A DNA stretch of 64,000 nucleotides from Pseudohalocynthiibacter aestuariivivens (GCF_018457175.1 NZ_JAGFNU010000012.1:46323-110322), one strand, 5' to 3'. Counted from the stretch's first letter, positions 1 to 9,178 are shown. Notes: generated by a model from the letters alone, not told the origin. Numbers and translations are program-made.

Positions 1-344
1 CGGATCAAAGCCGTTTCGCTGGCCAGATTTACGCTTGCGTCAACAACCCCAGTTTTTGCGAGAAGCGCCTTTTCGACGCGCCCAACACAAGAGAAGCACG
101 TCATCCCATTGATTTCAAATGTTATTGAATCCGCGACAAGTGGATAACCTGCGGCTGACAGCGCTTGGCTGACTTGTGAAAGCGAGGCCGGTGCGCTGTA
201 GCTTACGCTGGCGCTTTCGCGTGCAAGGTTAACGTTCGCTTCTGACACGCCGGGGATCGAGCGTAACGCCTTTTCAACACGCCCGACACAGGATGCGCAG
301 GACATGCCTTCTAGTTGAAAATCTGTTTTCTTGATGCCGGACAC
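1..344 (-). CDS. copA: Copper-translocating P-type ATPase, N-terminal part (truncated by window edge)
   Basis: The visible 114 codons encode two consecutive heavy-metal-associated domains, each with the CxxC copper-binding loop: GMSCASC near residue 13 and GMTCFSC near residue 81. Two N-terminal HMA domains are the usual layout of CopA-type Cu(I) exporters, which pump cytosolic copper across the inner membrane; the ATPase core lies outside the window. The start chosen is GTG at 344, preceded by a GGAG-type ribosome binding site. The CueR-type promoter just upstream supports copper rather than cadmium or zinc as substrate. A mercury or silver pump is the main alternative. Confidence 0.88.
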   Translation of the reverse strand, partial: MSGIKKTDFQLEGMSCASCVGRVEKALRSIPGVSEANVNLARESASVSYSAPASLSQVSQALSAAGYPLVADSITFEINGMTCFSCVGRVEKALLAKTGVVDASVNLASETALI

Positions 345-375
345 GATGCTCTCCAGAACATTGATTGGTAGCCTA

Positions 376-406
376 GAGATAGGCATTCCAGCAACTGGAA
401 GGTCAA
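376..406 (-). promoter_or_regulatory. CueR/MerR-family copper promoter of copA
   Basis: Read on the minus strand, -35 TTGACC (406-401) and -10 TATCTC (381-376) are separated by 19 bp, the overlong spacer typical of MerR-family promoters. The spacer holds the dyad TTCCAG-TTG-CTGGAA (400-386), which closely resembles the operator of enterobacterial copA. MerR-type activators such as CueR/HmrR untwist such promoters when bound to Cu(I) or Ag(I). The regulator gene itself is not in the window. The -10 box ends 32 bp before the GTG start of copA. Confidence 0.85.
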
Positions 407-433
407 GGGCTAACACTCAGCTTGTCAGATTTT

Positions 434-892
434 TTATTTCTGTATGTCGACGTTGAGTGAGACTTTAACCCGGTCCATCACGATTGAGGTTTTGAATTTG
501 CTGATCTCTGGGGTTCCGAAGAAATATTCATGCGTAAAAGTTTCATATGCTTTGATATCTTTTACGACCACAACAAGAATGAAATCGGCTTCGCCCGTGG
601 TGTAATAGCATTGCTGGACTTGCGGGGCGTTGCGCATTCGTTTTTTAAAAGCGTCCAGAACGCTTAGGTTCTCCCGTTCGAGCGAGACTTCGACGACAGC
701 TGTCATTGTCTGGCCAAGCTTGCCAGGATCCAGAACAGCAATTTCTTTCTGAATGATTTTGGAGTCGCGTAGCTTCTTTAGTCGTTTTTGGATAGCTGTC
801 GGAGACAACCCAATAAGATCGCTTATCCTCTCAGCGGTCTGTCTTGCGTCGTCCTGCACAAGCGCAAGTATTTTGAGATCAAGCTCATCCAT
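434..892 (-). CDS. Lrp/AsnC family transcriptional regulator
   Basis: This 152-aa protein has the standard two-domain layout: an N-terminal winged helix-turn-helix (about residues 3-55, including LSPTAIQKRLKKLR) and a C-terminal RAM ligand-binding domain (about 65-140). Members usually form octamers and sense amino acids. It opens with MDELDLKILALVQDD, a family signature, so the start is secure. It lies upstream of copA on the same strand, but the copper promoter sits between them, so they are probably separate units. No divergent target gene is adjacent, and the regulated pathway cannot be read from context. Confidence 0.88.
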   Translation of the reverse strand: MDELDLKILALVQDDARQTAERISDLIGLSPTAIQKRLKKLRDSKIIQKEIAVLDPGKLGQTMTAVVEVSLERENLSVLDAFKKRMRNAPQVQQCYYTTGEADFILVVVVKDIKAYETFTHEYFFGTPEISKFKTSIVMDRVKVSLNVDIQK

Positions 893-1017
893 TCAGGCAC
901 CTCTCTAAGACATGGTATAAGTAAAAACAGGGGAGGTGTCGCGATGAGAAAGTTCCAAAGCCCGCGCCGCACTCTGTGGAACCTTCTGAAAACTGCGAAA
1001 GCGTTCAGGAAAAATCC

Positions 1018-1896
1018 CTACTGGACAGGATTTTCCTGCGCGATAAACGCGTCCGCCTCTTTAACGACCTCAGGAAAGTATTTTTCCAAAGTATCTGCGA
1101 ATTCAGTGCGTAAGGTTTCAACTTGCTCGACAGTCAGTTCGTCTTTCCAGCCACCGGCTTTTCCAGAGACAAAAAAAGACTTTGCGTGCTTTGGTTTTTC
1201 TTTGAAACCTTTTTGGCGTTCTTGTCTTTGCAGTTCTTTGAACGAAGTTGCTTTTAGAGAATGGCGAAGTTTTTTTGGGTCGATAGGCACTTTTAGGAAA
1301 GCAAGAAGTCCCTGAAACGCTTTTTTGGGGTTCTCCACCATATCTTCATAACGCATGACGTGCCGCGCTAGACCGGGAGCTGTTGTCCAGCCCTGTATAT
1401 GCTCATCCCATCGGCCAAGGCAGTCAAAGATTAGCGTTTCTGTTGAGTTAAGGTTCATCGGATCACACATGCGTTGGATTGCGTCATCGACTGAAAGATT
1501 GTTGTGCCTTGCGTAAGAGACAGAGACATCGAATGGATTCCGCATAATGTAAATCGCAGCAGCCGTTACTTCAGGCAAGATCAGATCAACTTCCCCGACG
1601 CGCCCCATTTTAGAATGGGTTTTAACAAAACGGCTTCCGGGTCTGGATGCAGCAATCATTCTTTGAATCTTAGGCCGCAAAACCAGAGAGTCATCAAGCG
1701 TCTTACCGACAAAAGGCTTCCCAATCGCGAGGTCATGCCAATCCTGGCGCGCATCAAATGTTGTTATTGATGATAATTCGTTTATTGAAACTGCCTGCCC
1801 GGGAGGAGAAAGATAACTACCTAAAAAGGCACGAGTCCACGTATTTCCGGATTTAGGAAAAGACGCGAGCCAGACAATTCTTCTCATTGAATTCAT
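1018..1896 (-). CDS. Sulfotransferase domain protein (second of a tandem pair)
   Basis: This 292-aa protein carries the PAPS-dependent sulfotransferase signatures: the 5'-phosphosulfate loop FPKSGNTW near the N-terminus and a 3'-phosphate binding segment RNPFDVSVSYARH near the middle. It should transfer a sulfuryl group from PAPS to an unknown acceptor. Its start overlaps the stop of the upstream paralogue by 4 bp (ATGA), implying translational coupling. The two proteins align along their whole length, including a shared ending pattern (FF-KGK-WK-ELT-EQV), so they arose by tandem duplication. The acceptor could be a carbohydrate, lipid or small metabolite. Confidence 0.85.
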   Translation of the reverse strand: MNSMRRIVWLASFPKSGNTWTRAFLGSYLSPPGQAVSINELSSITTFDARQDWHDLAIGKPFVGKTLDDSLVLRPKIQRMIAASRPGSRFVKTHSKMGRVGEVDLILPEVTAAAIYIMRNPFDVSVSYARHNNLSVDDAIQRMCDPMNLNSTETLIFDCLGRWDEHIQGWTTAPGLARHVMRYEDMVENPKKAFQGLLAFLKVPIDPKKLRHSLKATSFKELQRQERQKGFKEKPKHAKSFFVSGKAGGWKDELTVEQVETLRTEFADTLEKYFPEVVKEADAFIAQENPVQ

Positions 1897-2720
1897 TCCA
1901 GATACCCAAATTTTTTCATGACTCTGCCATGATACCGTATCATCTGGTCAACCTGCTCTTGGGTAAGTTCAGTTTTCCATTGGTCGGTTTTACCTTTTCG
2001 AAAAAAGCGTTCTTGATTTCGCGAGTTTTCGATGAATCCGGATTCAGTTTCTTGCTTGCTCAGGGTTTTAAAGTCCGAGAACCTGATCGCTTTTTCCAAA
2101 CGTTCTTTGCCGTCTGGTAAGCCAACGTGTTTGATCACGCGGTCAAATGTCCCGTGCGGGTCCTTTTTCATGTCCTCGTAACGGATTGTAAGAACGGGAA
2201 ATTTTTTCTCCCTCGTCCAGCCCACAACATGGTTCGACCAGCTTCCCAGAAACTGATAGGCGTTCTCTTTTCCGCCTTTAAGTGCATTCTGGTTGCTTGA
2301 AGTCGTAAAGATTGCTTTATCCATCGGCAAACCATAGTGGCTGGCATAGGACACGATCATATCCAGCGGATTGCGCATGATGTAGACAGCAGCGCGGGTG
2401 AATTTCGGTGGCATTAACTGAACGCCAAACGCCATGCCGTTTTCATTGTGTGTCTTAACCAGATTTACATCAGCTTTGTTGTTTACGATACCTTGCAAAA
2501 CAGCGTGGCGCAGATGTGCTGATTGCTGTGGGTCGTCGCCATCAAACGGTGTTTTTGAGACCATTTGATAGGCATTCGCGCTCGCGTCCCCCATACCAAT
2601 TCGGTGCAGCTTGTTGATCGGGATCGGTTCGTCGCGATCAAAAATATAATTACCCAGAAAGGCACGTAGCCACGTATTTCCTGATTTTGGGTAAGAGGCA
2701 AGCCAGACAATAGATTTCAT
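1893..2720 (-). CDS. Sulfotransferase domain protein (first of a tandem pair)
   Basis: This 275-aa cytosolic sulfotransferase has the PAPS-binding loop YPKSGNTW at residues 10-17 and RNPLDMIVSYASH as the 3'-phosphate motif. A conserved RYED segment near residue 175 also occurs in its neighbour. It is the upstream gene of a two-gene unit. No PAPS synthesis genes and no glycan or lipid biosynthesis genes flank the pair, so the acceptor is unknown. The start at 2720 gives the usual short N-terminus before the first strand (MKSIVWLAS). Confidence 0.85.
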   Translation of the reverse strand: MKSIVWLASYPKSGNTWLRAFLGNYIFDRDEPIPINKLHRIGMGDASANAYQMVSKTPFDGDDPQQSAHLRHAVLQGIVNNKADVNLVKTHNENGMAFGVQLMPPKFTRAAVYIMRNPLDMIVSYASHYGLPMDKAIFTTSSNQNALKGGKENAYQFLGSWSNHVVGWTREKKFPVLTIRYEDMKKDPHGTFDRVIKHVGLPDGKERLEKAIRFSDFKTLSKQETESGFIENSRNQERFFRKGKTDQWKTELTQEQVDQMIRYHGRVMKKFGYLE

Positions 2721-2760
2721 GATGCTCGAAAGTTTTGTTACTGTGACAGTCTATATATAC

Positions 2761-2789
2761 AAAAAAAAGGGGGGCGAAAGCCCCCCTTT
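2761..2789 (-). terminator. Intrinsic terminator of the porin gene
   Basis: On the minus strand a perfect 7-bp stem GGGGGGC/GCCCCCC closes a TTTC tetraloop and is followed by eight T residues (2768-2761). It begins 28 bp after the porin stop and lies upstream of the sulfotransferase pair, separating the two transcription units. Confidence 0.9.
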
Positions 2790-2813
2790 CTTATAACGAT
2801 TGCGTGGGTCTGA

Positions 2814-3983
2814 TTAGAAATCAAGACGCATGCTGATACCAACGATTGTACCGTCTACGTCGTCACCAGTACCGGCACCACCGTCAGACACTTGCTCGTC
2901 GAAATCGACGTCAGCGATATAACCACCCATAGCGAAGTTGCTGTTAAACCGGTAGGTTGCACCAAGAAGGACTTGGTCCAGCTCTTCGATTGGGTTTGCG
3001 GCGCCAACAGCGATATAGTTTTCGTTGTCGTCGTTTTCACCGTGGATGTAGGTCAGCGAGTAGCTCCACGGGCCGTTCGCATAAGCGACACCGAAGTCCC
3101 AAGATTCACCGTCCTGTGCGTTAAGACCAGTGTCTTTTTGCTCTGCATAAGAACCACCAATGGTGATGCCGTTAAAGCTGACGTTAGCGCCTACACCCCA
3201 AACTTCTGGGTCCGTGGCGCCAACTGGTGCGCTTGCAGTACCCCAACGAGCGGACAGAGCGACGTCTGCACCACCACCGAGCGAACCGCTGTATGCAACG
3301 GCTAGATCGATGTAATCACAAGTGATTGCGTTACAATCCAACTGTCCGTTTGAGTCCTGATTTCCGTCACGTGCGTAAGAAACACCGAAGCTGAAGCCAG
3401 AGAAGTCTGGTGAGAAGTAAGAAATACGCTGAGCGTCGTTGTTACGACGGTTTTCAAGGTATGTTGTACCTAGAGTGCCGCGGAAAATGTCGCTACCCAC
3501 AGAAACGCCAGCTGTACCTGCAGTTCCTGAGTATGGAACGAACGCAGTTGTCGAACCGGAGTTGACGTTGATATGGGTTACATCAGGTGCCGCAACGGTC
3601 ATTTTGTAACCAACGGAGTTTTCTGAACCCAGGATGAATTTACCGAAGTTACCAGAAATGGTCATGTAGGCTTCGTCGATGGTGTCAGCTGTACCGGAAG
3701 AACCTTCAAGCTCAACATGGGCACCGATGGTCAGACCATTGTCCAGTGTCATGGATGGTGAGAAGTGAATTTCAACATCTTGTTTGAAATCCAGACCGTC
3801 AAGGTCTTGACCTACTACAGTTGGACCGCCAACGTTCGCAAAACCAGCAAGTACTTCGAAGTAACCGCCTATGCCAAGGCTCAGCGAGCCTGCTTCAACG
3901 TCTTTTCCACCCATGTCCATCGCAGAGGCAGAAACGCCGCTCGCGAGTACTAAGGCTGTTGTACATAAAAAAGTGTTTCTCAT
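2814..3983 (-). CDS. Outer membrane porin (Rhodobacter-type trimeric porin family)
   Basis: A 389-aa precursor starting with a clear signal peptide (MRNTFLCTTALVLASGVSASA). An in-frame upstream start would add 14 residues ahead of the signal peptide and is unlikely; AGAGGGA precedes ATG at 3983. The mature part is rich in alternating Gly and aromatic residues and ends in -RLDF with a terminal Phe, the beta-barrel assembly signal. Motifs such as LGSENSVGY, RISYFSPDFSGFSFGVSYA and a constriction-loop-like region match general porins of alphaproteobacteria. It is monocistronic with its own terminator. Substrate specificity cannot be judged. Confidence 0.88.
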   Translation of the reverse strand: MRNTFLCTTALVLASGVSASAMDMGGKDVEAGSLSLGIGGYFEVLAGFANVGGPTVVGQDLDGLDFKQDVEIHFSPSMTLDNGLTIGAHVELEGSSGTADTIDEAYMTISGNFGKFILGSENSVGYKMTVAAPDVTHINVNSGSTTAFVPYSGTAGTAGVSVGSDIFRGTLGTTYLENRRNNDAQRISYFSPDFSGFSFGVSYARDGNQDSNGQLDCNAITCDYIDLAVAYSGSLGGGADVALSARWGTASAPVGATDPEVWGVGANVSFNGITIGGSYAEQKDTGLNAQDGESWDFGVAYANGPWSYSLTYIHGENDDNENYIAVGAANPIEELDQVLLGATYRFNSNFAMGGYIADVDFDEQVSDGGAGTGDDVDGTIVGISMRLDF

Positions 3984-4025
3984 GGTGTCTATCCCTCTAG
4001 AGATTCGTGTGCCCTCAAGTGCCAC

Positions 4026-4533
4026 ATGCAGCGCAACTTAAGGTTTTTGGTTCCGGGGAAACAGACTCTTTATCTCGTAGGCTCTGAGCGTGATGCAAAT
4101 TAATCACAGGCGCGATTTCGGCTCAGACAGCTCCATTTAAATGCAAACCTGCCTATGTGTCTTTGCCTTTATTAAATGCTTGTAGTTAATGAATTTATTT
4201 TTTGGCTTTGCCGCAACGTGTACCGTTGAGCCTTTTCTATATCTCCGGGTGTCGGAACGTAAGGCCAAAATGCGATCTTTTCCCACGAAGAATTCTTCGA
4301 TTGAGGCAAGCCCGAAAGGGGAATCAGATGGCTCGAAACACGACATAATAAAACTGAAGAACATACCGAGTCGTGGCTTGTATCAGCTTAGCACCCCTGA
4401 CAAGTAAGCGTTAGGATAGGAGCTTTGCAGGCACGACAGCGGTTTGTTCCTTAGGTGGCGAGTGGTTTTTACCGAAGTTTGCAAATCCGATTCGTGATCA
4501 TGAAACGCCGAAATTACGAAACCGCGGCATCTT
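4026..4533. other. Intergenic region upstream of the porin gene, no gene recognised
   Basis: About 500 bp without a convincing coding sequence. The part nearest the porin should hold its promoter and leader: on the minus strand TTGCAT (4104-4099) and GATAAA (4080-4075), 18 bp apart, are a possible but weak promoter. No tRNA, transposon end or clear hairpin with a T-run was found. Short open frames here lack ribosome binding sites and recognisable motifs. A small regulatory RNA controlling the porin would be compatible with the layout, but nothing in the sequence demonstrates one. Confidence 0.4.
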
Positions 4534-5151
4534 TTAGTTTTGCGGGTTTTGAAGTGATGAAACCTGCGCTTCCAGTTCCTGGATTCTGTTTTGGAGTGTT
4601 GAAACGCTTTTTTCGATGTCGGGCAATGTGTAACGCTCGGTAATATGTTGCGGGCAGTTCCAGTCGAACGCTTCAACGGTGATCACAAAGGCCCGTTCAA
4701 TACGGGCGCGGTAGTTTTGCACATCGATCCGCGCGATAAGGTCAACCTCGTCAAGATCGGCGATGCGGACGCGGCCCAGTAGTTTCAGTCGCGTTTTGTT
4801 CGCGTAGTCCATGAAGAACAACGAAACACGGTCGTCTTTCATAAGATTGCCAACACTAACATATTGGCGGTTGCCACGAAAATCGGGCAGGGTGATGGTT
4901 TTCTCGTCCAGAACTTTTACAAATCCAGTTGGGCCACCGCGGTGCTGAACATAGGGCCATCCTGTTTCACTGACAGTTGCCATGTAAAAACTGTCGCGCG
5001 CTGAGATGAAGTTCGTTTCGTTTGGACCAAGAACATTGTTGTAATCTTCAGGACGCTCTTCCATGCGGCTATAGCTGCCACGGCTTCCCTGTGCGGCTTG
5101 AACCGATTTGACTGTTTCGGTGAAAGCAAGTTCTGCAAATTTATGTCCCAT
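4534..5151 (-). CDS. Pyridoxamine 5'-phosphate oxidase (PPOX) family flavoprotein
   Basis: This 205-aa protein has the split-barrel FMN-binding fold of the PPOX family: FISARDSFYMATVSETGWPYVQHRGGP is the typical first-strand region, followed by DRVSLFFMDYANKTRLKLLGRVRI. Such proteins bind FMN or F420-like cofactors; this subfamily (with ITVEAFDWNCPQHI) is widespread but biochemically vague and is not the vitamin B6 enzyme PdxH. The last 25 residues form a short Leu/Gln-rich coiled-coil-like tail. It is probably monocistronic, and the specific substrate is unknown. Confidence 0.8.
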   Translation of the reverse strand: MGHKFAELAFTETVKSVQAAQGSRGSYSRMEERPEDYNNVLGPNETNFISARDSFYMATVSETGWPYVQHRGGPTGFVKVLDEKTITLPDFRGNRQYVSVGNLMKDDRVSLFFMDYANKTRLKLLGRVRIADLDEVDLIARIDVQNYRARIERAFVITVEAFDWNCPQHITERYTLPDIEKSVSTLQNRIQELEAQVSSLQNPQN

Positions 5152-5259
5152 AAGATGTCCTCAGGTGTTTTACGTGCGTTTCGTTTTAGCGGCGTATGAA
5201 ATACGCGTTGTTAGAAGGTATAAGCAGGGTGTAGCAAAACCACCGCACCCTGCTCAATT

Positions 5260-6261
5260 TTAGTTGATGAGCGAGCGCTCCAGAAATTCGCGAATCTTCT
5301 CAGCGATTTCAGGGCCGTTTGTTTCAAGAGCGAAATGTCCGGCATTCAGCAGGTGGAGCTCTGCATTTGGCAGATCGCGCAAATAGGGTGTCGCACCTTC
5401 AGCCGGGAAAATCACGTCGTTCTTGCCCCAGACAATCAGTGTTGGTGGTTGGAAGGTGCGGAAGAACTCTTGAAAATCCGGGTACAGGTCAACGTTGGTG
5501 CGGTAGTCATAGAACAGATCAAGCTGGATTTCCTGATTGCCGGGACGATCCAGGTAGGCTTGGTCCAGCGTCCAGGCGTCAGGGCTTACAAGGCTGATGT
5601 TCGCCTCTGGAATTCCGTGAGTGTACTGCCACTCTGTCGCGCCAATTTCCAGGAAACCACGCAGCGGTTCGCGATTTTCCTGCGTGTTGTCAGCCCAATA
5701 GGTTTTGAACACATCCCAGAACTCCAATAGCCCTTCTTCGTAAGCATTACCGTTTTGAATGATCAACGCAGTCACTTTCTCAGGCTCAGAAAGCGCCAGG
5801 CGGTACCCAACAGGAGCGCCGTAATCCATGACGTACATTGCATAATCTTCTAATCCGAGTTCTTTAGTGAAGCTTTCCATCAGGCTGGCATAAGACGCGA
5901 AGGAGTAGTCAAATTCATCGCGAGGCGGCATCGAACTACGACCAAACCCAGGATAATCGGGAGCAATGACATGGAACTCATCTGAAAGCTCAGGGATCAG
6001 ATTGCGATATTGTTGCGATGAAGTTGGAAAGCCATGCAGCAGCAAAAGGGTAGGGGCGTCTTTTGGGCCGGCTTCGCGGTAGAAAATATCAAGCCCGTCA
6101 ATTTCAACGTTCTTGTAGTGGACCGCTGCTTCCGACTGTGCGGAGGCGTCAATGGCTTCTGAATTAGCCAGCGCTTGATTTGGTGAAAGCGTCAAGCCCG
6201 CCATCATGTTCAGGGTTAACAAGGCAGCACCAATAGCGCCATTCGTTTTGAAAAAAGTCAA
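5260..6261 (-). CDS. Exported alpha/beta hydrolase of the epoxide hydrolase/haloalkane dehalogenase type
   Basis: This 333-aa protein has an N-terminal hydrophobic segment (about residues 10-32) consistent with a Sec signal peptide. The core shows [15 protein letters not shown] (oxyanion region), the nucleophile elbow VMDYGAPVG with an Asp nucleophile, [12 protein letters not shown], and the catalytic His in AGHFALE. An Asp rather than Ser nucleophile places it with epoxide hydrolases and haloalkane dehalogenases. The exact substrate is unknown. It is transcribed divergently from a LysR regulator (6457), which probably controls it through the shared 195-bp intergenic region. Confidence 0.83.
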   Translation of the reverse strand: MTFFKTNGAIGAALLTLNMMAGLTLSPNQALANSEAIDASAQSEAAVHYKNVEIDGLDIFYREAGPKDAPTLLLLHGFPTSSQQYRNLIPELSDEFHVIAPDYPGFGRSSMPPRDEFDYSFASYASLMESFTKELGLEDYAMYVMDYGAPVGYRLALSEPEKVTALIIQNGNAYEEGLLEFWDVFKTYWADNTQENREPLRGFLEIGATEWQYTHGIPEANISLVSPDAWTLDQAYLDRPGNQEIQLDLFYDYRTNVDLYPDFQEFFRTFQPPTLIVWGKNDVIFPAEGATPYLRDLPNAELHLLNAGHFALETNGPEIAEKIREFLERSLIN

Positions 6262-6408
6262 AGGTTGATCCTCTTGGTTATGTGGTCGCGCTGAGCGGCC
6301 AAATTTGGGCGTTTCATCGAAAGTGTGTTCGTTCGGTCTTTCGTCTTGGTTTCGCCCCTGATGCTCTGATCGTCGGCGTGGTTTAGATTTAGGTGCTTTA
6401 AAAAAGAT

Positions 6409-6423
6409 AATAATGAGCTTATT
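6409..6423. promoter_or_regulatory. AT-rich palindrome between the hydrolase and LysR genes
   Basis: AATAA-TGAGC-TTATT is a 15-bp dyad with perfect 5-bp arms, 34 bp upstream of the LysR start and in the intergenic region shared with the divergent hydrolase gene. LysR regulators typically bind AT-rich interrupted dyads there and repress themselves while activating the neighbour. The spacing does not fit the T-N11-A rule exactly, so this is only a candidate operator. Confidence 0.35.
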
Positions 6424-6456
6424 GTTGACTATACTATTACGAAAATAGGAATAATC

Positions 6457-7362
6457 ATGGACCGATTGCTTGAGATGGAGGTTTTTGACGCGGTCAACAA
6501 TACAGGTAGTTTTGCAAGAGCCGCCGAACGTTTGCGTATGTCTCCGCCCGCAGTGACGCGTGCTATCGCCTCGCTTGAGCAGCGGCTTGGTGTTGTCTTG
6601 CTGACACGCACAACCCGACGTTTAAGCCTCACGGACGCAGGAAGTCGGTTTCTTGAAAGCACACGTCGATTGTTAAGCGAAATCGAATTCGCAGAACGGG
6701 AAGCGATCGGTGAAACGGGTGTACCGCAGGGCCATTTGACCATTACGGCGTCTGAGATGTTTGGCCGGCTTGTTTTGACCCCGCTCGTGCGCGCGTTCCA
6801 AAACGCACATCCACGCATTACCGCTTCTGTGATCAGCCTTGATCGTGTGGTTAACCTCGTGGACGAGGCGGTTGATGTCGCCGTCCGTATCGGTGAGCTG
6901 CCAGATTCGAGCCTTGTTACGCGTCGTGTTGGGGAAGTGCGGAGGATTTTTTTTGCGAGCCCTGGGTATCTTGCATGGCGTGGTCATCCATCTCACCCAG
7001 TTGATCTTAAATCACACGCGATGATCGGGTTTACGGGCGTGATGCCAAATCGCGAGTGGCACTATAAAACGAAAGATGCAAAAGGGCATGTGGCGATCAA
7101 TCCGAGGCTAGAGGTGAACGACGCTGTTTCAGCACTAGACGCTGCGCTTGCAGGCGATGGGATAACCATGGCGCTCTCCTACATGGTTGCGGATCATGTT
7201 CGTCAGAAGAAACTAGTAACGGTTTTGGAGGATTTTCTTCCAGACCCTGTTCCGGTCCATCTTGTTTACCCGCGAAACCGTTTGATTGCCCCTAAGCTTC
7301 GGGCGTTTCTGGATTTTGCCGCACCACGATTGCAAGCAGAGCTAACGCGGCTGTCCATCTGA
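6457..7362 (+). CDS. LysR family transcriptional regulator
   Basis: This 301-aa protein has the LysR layout: a winged helix-turn-helix in residues 1-60 ([41 protein letters not shown]) and a periplasmic-binding-protein-like effector domain from about residue 90. [30 protein letters not shown] is characteristic of the large CrgA/DsdC-like branch. It diverges from the exported hydrolase gene at 5260-6261, its most likely target. The start at 6457 gives the canonical [10 protein letters not shown] beginning. Confidence 0.92.
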   Translation: MDRLLEMEVFDAVNNTGSFARAAERLRMSPPAVTRAIASLEQRLGVVLLTRTTRRLSLTDAGSRFLESTRRLLSEIEFAEREAIGETGVPQGHLTITASEMFGRLVLTPLVRAFQNAHPRITASVISLDRVVNLVDEAVDVAVRIGELPDSSLVTRRVGEVRRIFFASPGYLAWRGHPSHPVDLKSHAMIGFTGVMPNREWHYKTKDAKGHVAINPRLEVNDAVSALDAALAGDGITMALSYMVADHVRQKKLVTVLEDFLPDPVPVHLVYPRNRLIAPKLRAFLDFAAPRLQAELTRLSI

Positions 7363-7387
7363 AAGCATTTGACGCTTTGTTTTATGT

Positions 7388-9178
7388 CTACTCTCCAAGA
7401 GCGATACCTTCGCGACGCGGATCTGCCCCGCCTTCGAGAAATTGATTAATCGAAATTGCATGAAGCCCTGAATTCAGGTCGCGGGTTTTGATCTCAAAGC
7501 CCAGTGCCCCTAATGGCGTTTCCAGCGCGGCCGCAGATGTACCTGCCTCCAGATCGTAAGTGCCAAACCGGTTCACCAGATGCGGCATTGCGACGGCCTG
7601 CTGTACATCCATTCCCCAATCAAGATGCGCGATAATGGCTTGCGCGACATATCCGATGATCCGGCTTCCGCCTGGGGATCCAATCACCAAAACCGGTGTG
7701 CCCTCAGACAACACAATTGTAGGTGCCATGGACGAACGCGGGCGTTTGCCGGGCTCAAGCCGGTTGGCAATCGGGTATCCGTTTGAATGCGTGCGGAACG
7801 AAAAATCTGTCAGTTCGTTGTTTAAAAGAAAGCCACCTCGGGTCATTAAACGGCTGCCAAAACCATTTTCAATTGTTGTCGTCATCGAAAGAGCGTTGCC
7901 ATCGCCGTCGACAATCGAAATGTGGCTGGTCGAGGGAAGTTCGATTGACACATCGTCACCCCAAAGCTGCGCGTGATCCCAGCTTGGTGTTCCGGGGGAA
8001 ACGTTTTCCAATGCACGTTCACGATCCAGCAGTCGAGCTCGCTCCGCAAGATAAGCATTATCTATCAGTCCTTTGGCCGGCACCGGTACAAAGTCACTAT
8101 CGGCCATGTATCTGCCCCGGTCAGCGAATGCGAGACGTGACGCATCGCCAATCAAACGCCAACTCTCGGTGCTTTCCGGGCCGAGTGCGCCAAGGTCATG
8201 CGACTGAAGTATACCAAGGATTTGACCAACCGTCAGCGCGCCAGACGATGGTGGACCCATCCCACAGATATCGTACTCGCGGTAGTCGGCGCAGACGGCA
8301 GGGCGCTCAATAACTTTGTATAGCGCAAGGTCGACGGTTGAAAGCGCCCCTGTGCGGCCAGAGGCATTGCGCACGGTGGCGACAATATCTTCGGCAATGA
8401 CGCCTTTGTAAAAGGCTTCGGACCCATTTTCCGCCAAGGCCCTTAACGTTTCGGCATAGGGACGGTTTCGACGTGTGTCGCCATCCTTGATTGGCACGCT
8501 GTCAGGCAAGAAATATGCCGCAGTTGCGGGAAATCGCGAAAGCCGCTCTGCATCATTTTGAACAAGCTGGGCAAGCCGAGGCGACACTAAGAAACCCGCA
8601 TCAGCCAACTTGATCGCGTTTTGAAACAGGCTTCCCCAATTCGCCTTTCCCCAGCGACGGTGCGCTTCTTCCATCAGTGCGGGCGTACCTGGTGTGCCGA
8701 CGGAAAGGCCGCCGACAACAGCATCAAAGAACTTCAGCGGCTCTCCGTTTTCGTCCTGAAACAACTGTGGGGTCGCAGCCAAAGGTGCCGTTTCACGCCC
8801 ATCCAAGGTGGTGATCCCGCCGCTTTCTGCGTCATACCAGACGAGAAATGCACCGCCACCAAGGCCTGAGGATTGCGGTTCAACCAAACCCAGAACAGCT
8901 TGAACAGCCACCATTGCGTCGGCCGCACTCCCACCGTTTTTCAGAACTTCGGCCCCTGCCTCAACCGCGTAGGGGTTTGCAGCGGCAACCATCCAGTTCT
9001 TTGCTCGAACAGGGCGCTCTGCCGCTTTTGCCTCAAGTGCCGCTTGTGCCGCTTGTGACAACGCCACGACAGCGGTTTCAGTAGCTGCTTCCGGTGCTAC
9101 TGCGTCCGCTGTTTCCTGAGCATAAAGGACAGAGGACAGCAAAAAACTTGTGGTTAGAGCAACAGTGAATTTAAGCAT
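7388..9178 (-). CDS. ggt: Gamma-glutamyltransferase (glutathione hydrolase) proenzyme
   Basis: A 596-aa exported proenzyme that self-cleaves before a Thr nucleophile. The signal peptide is MLKFTVALTTSFLLSSVLYAQ, so the start is ATG at 9178; an upstream in-frame start would put 27 extra residues before it. LVEPQSSGLGGGAFLVW and the TSHISIVD cleavage segment (Thr about residue 417, giving a 180-aa small subunit) are diagnostic, as are GSPGGSRIIGYVAQ and NNELTDFSF. The enzyme removes or transfers the gamma-glutamyl group of glutathione in the periplasm. A roughly 50-residue Ala-rich linker follows the signal peptide. Tail-to-tail with the LysR gene. Confidence 0.92.
   Translation of the reverse strand: MLKFTVALTTSFLLSSVLYAQETADAVAPEAATETAVVALSQAAQAALEAKAAERPVRAKNWMVAAANPYAVEAGAEVLKNGGSAADAMVAVQAVLGLVEPQSSGLGGGAFLVWYDAESGGITTLDGRETAPLAATPQLFQDENGEPLKFFDAVVGGLSVGTPGTPALMEEAHRRWGKANWGSLFQNAIKLADAGFLVSPRLAQLVQNDAERLSRFPATAAYFLPDSVPIKDGDTRRNRPYAETLRALAENGSEAFYKGVIAEDIVATVRNASGRTGALSTVDLALYKVIERPAVCADYREYDICGMGPPSSGALTVGQILGILQSHDLGALGPESTESWRLIGDASRLAFADRGRYMADSDFVPVPAKGLIDNAYLAERARLLDRERALENVSPGTPSWDHAQLWGDDVSIELPSTSHISIVDGDGNALSMTTTIENGFGSRLMTRGGFLLNNELTDFSFRTHSNGYPIANRLEPGKRPRSSMAPTIVLSEGTPVLVIGSPGGSRIIGYVAQAIIAHLDWGMDVQQAVAMPHLVNRFGTYDLEAGTSAAALETPLGALGFEIKTRDLNSGLHAISINQFLEGGADPRREGIALGE

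Noticed and set aside
4137..4407. Short open frames on both strands upstream of the porin
   Set aside because: No ribosome binding site, no recognisable motif and overlapping on both strands; treated as non-coding.
8848..9084. Plus-strand open frame rich in Gln, Arg and Leu opposite ggt
   Set aside because: It is the antisense shadow of the Ala-rich linker and N-terminal part of gamma-glutamyltransferase, without ribosome binding site or family motif.
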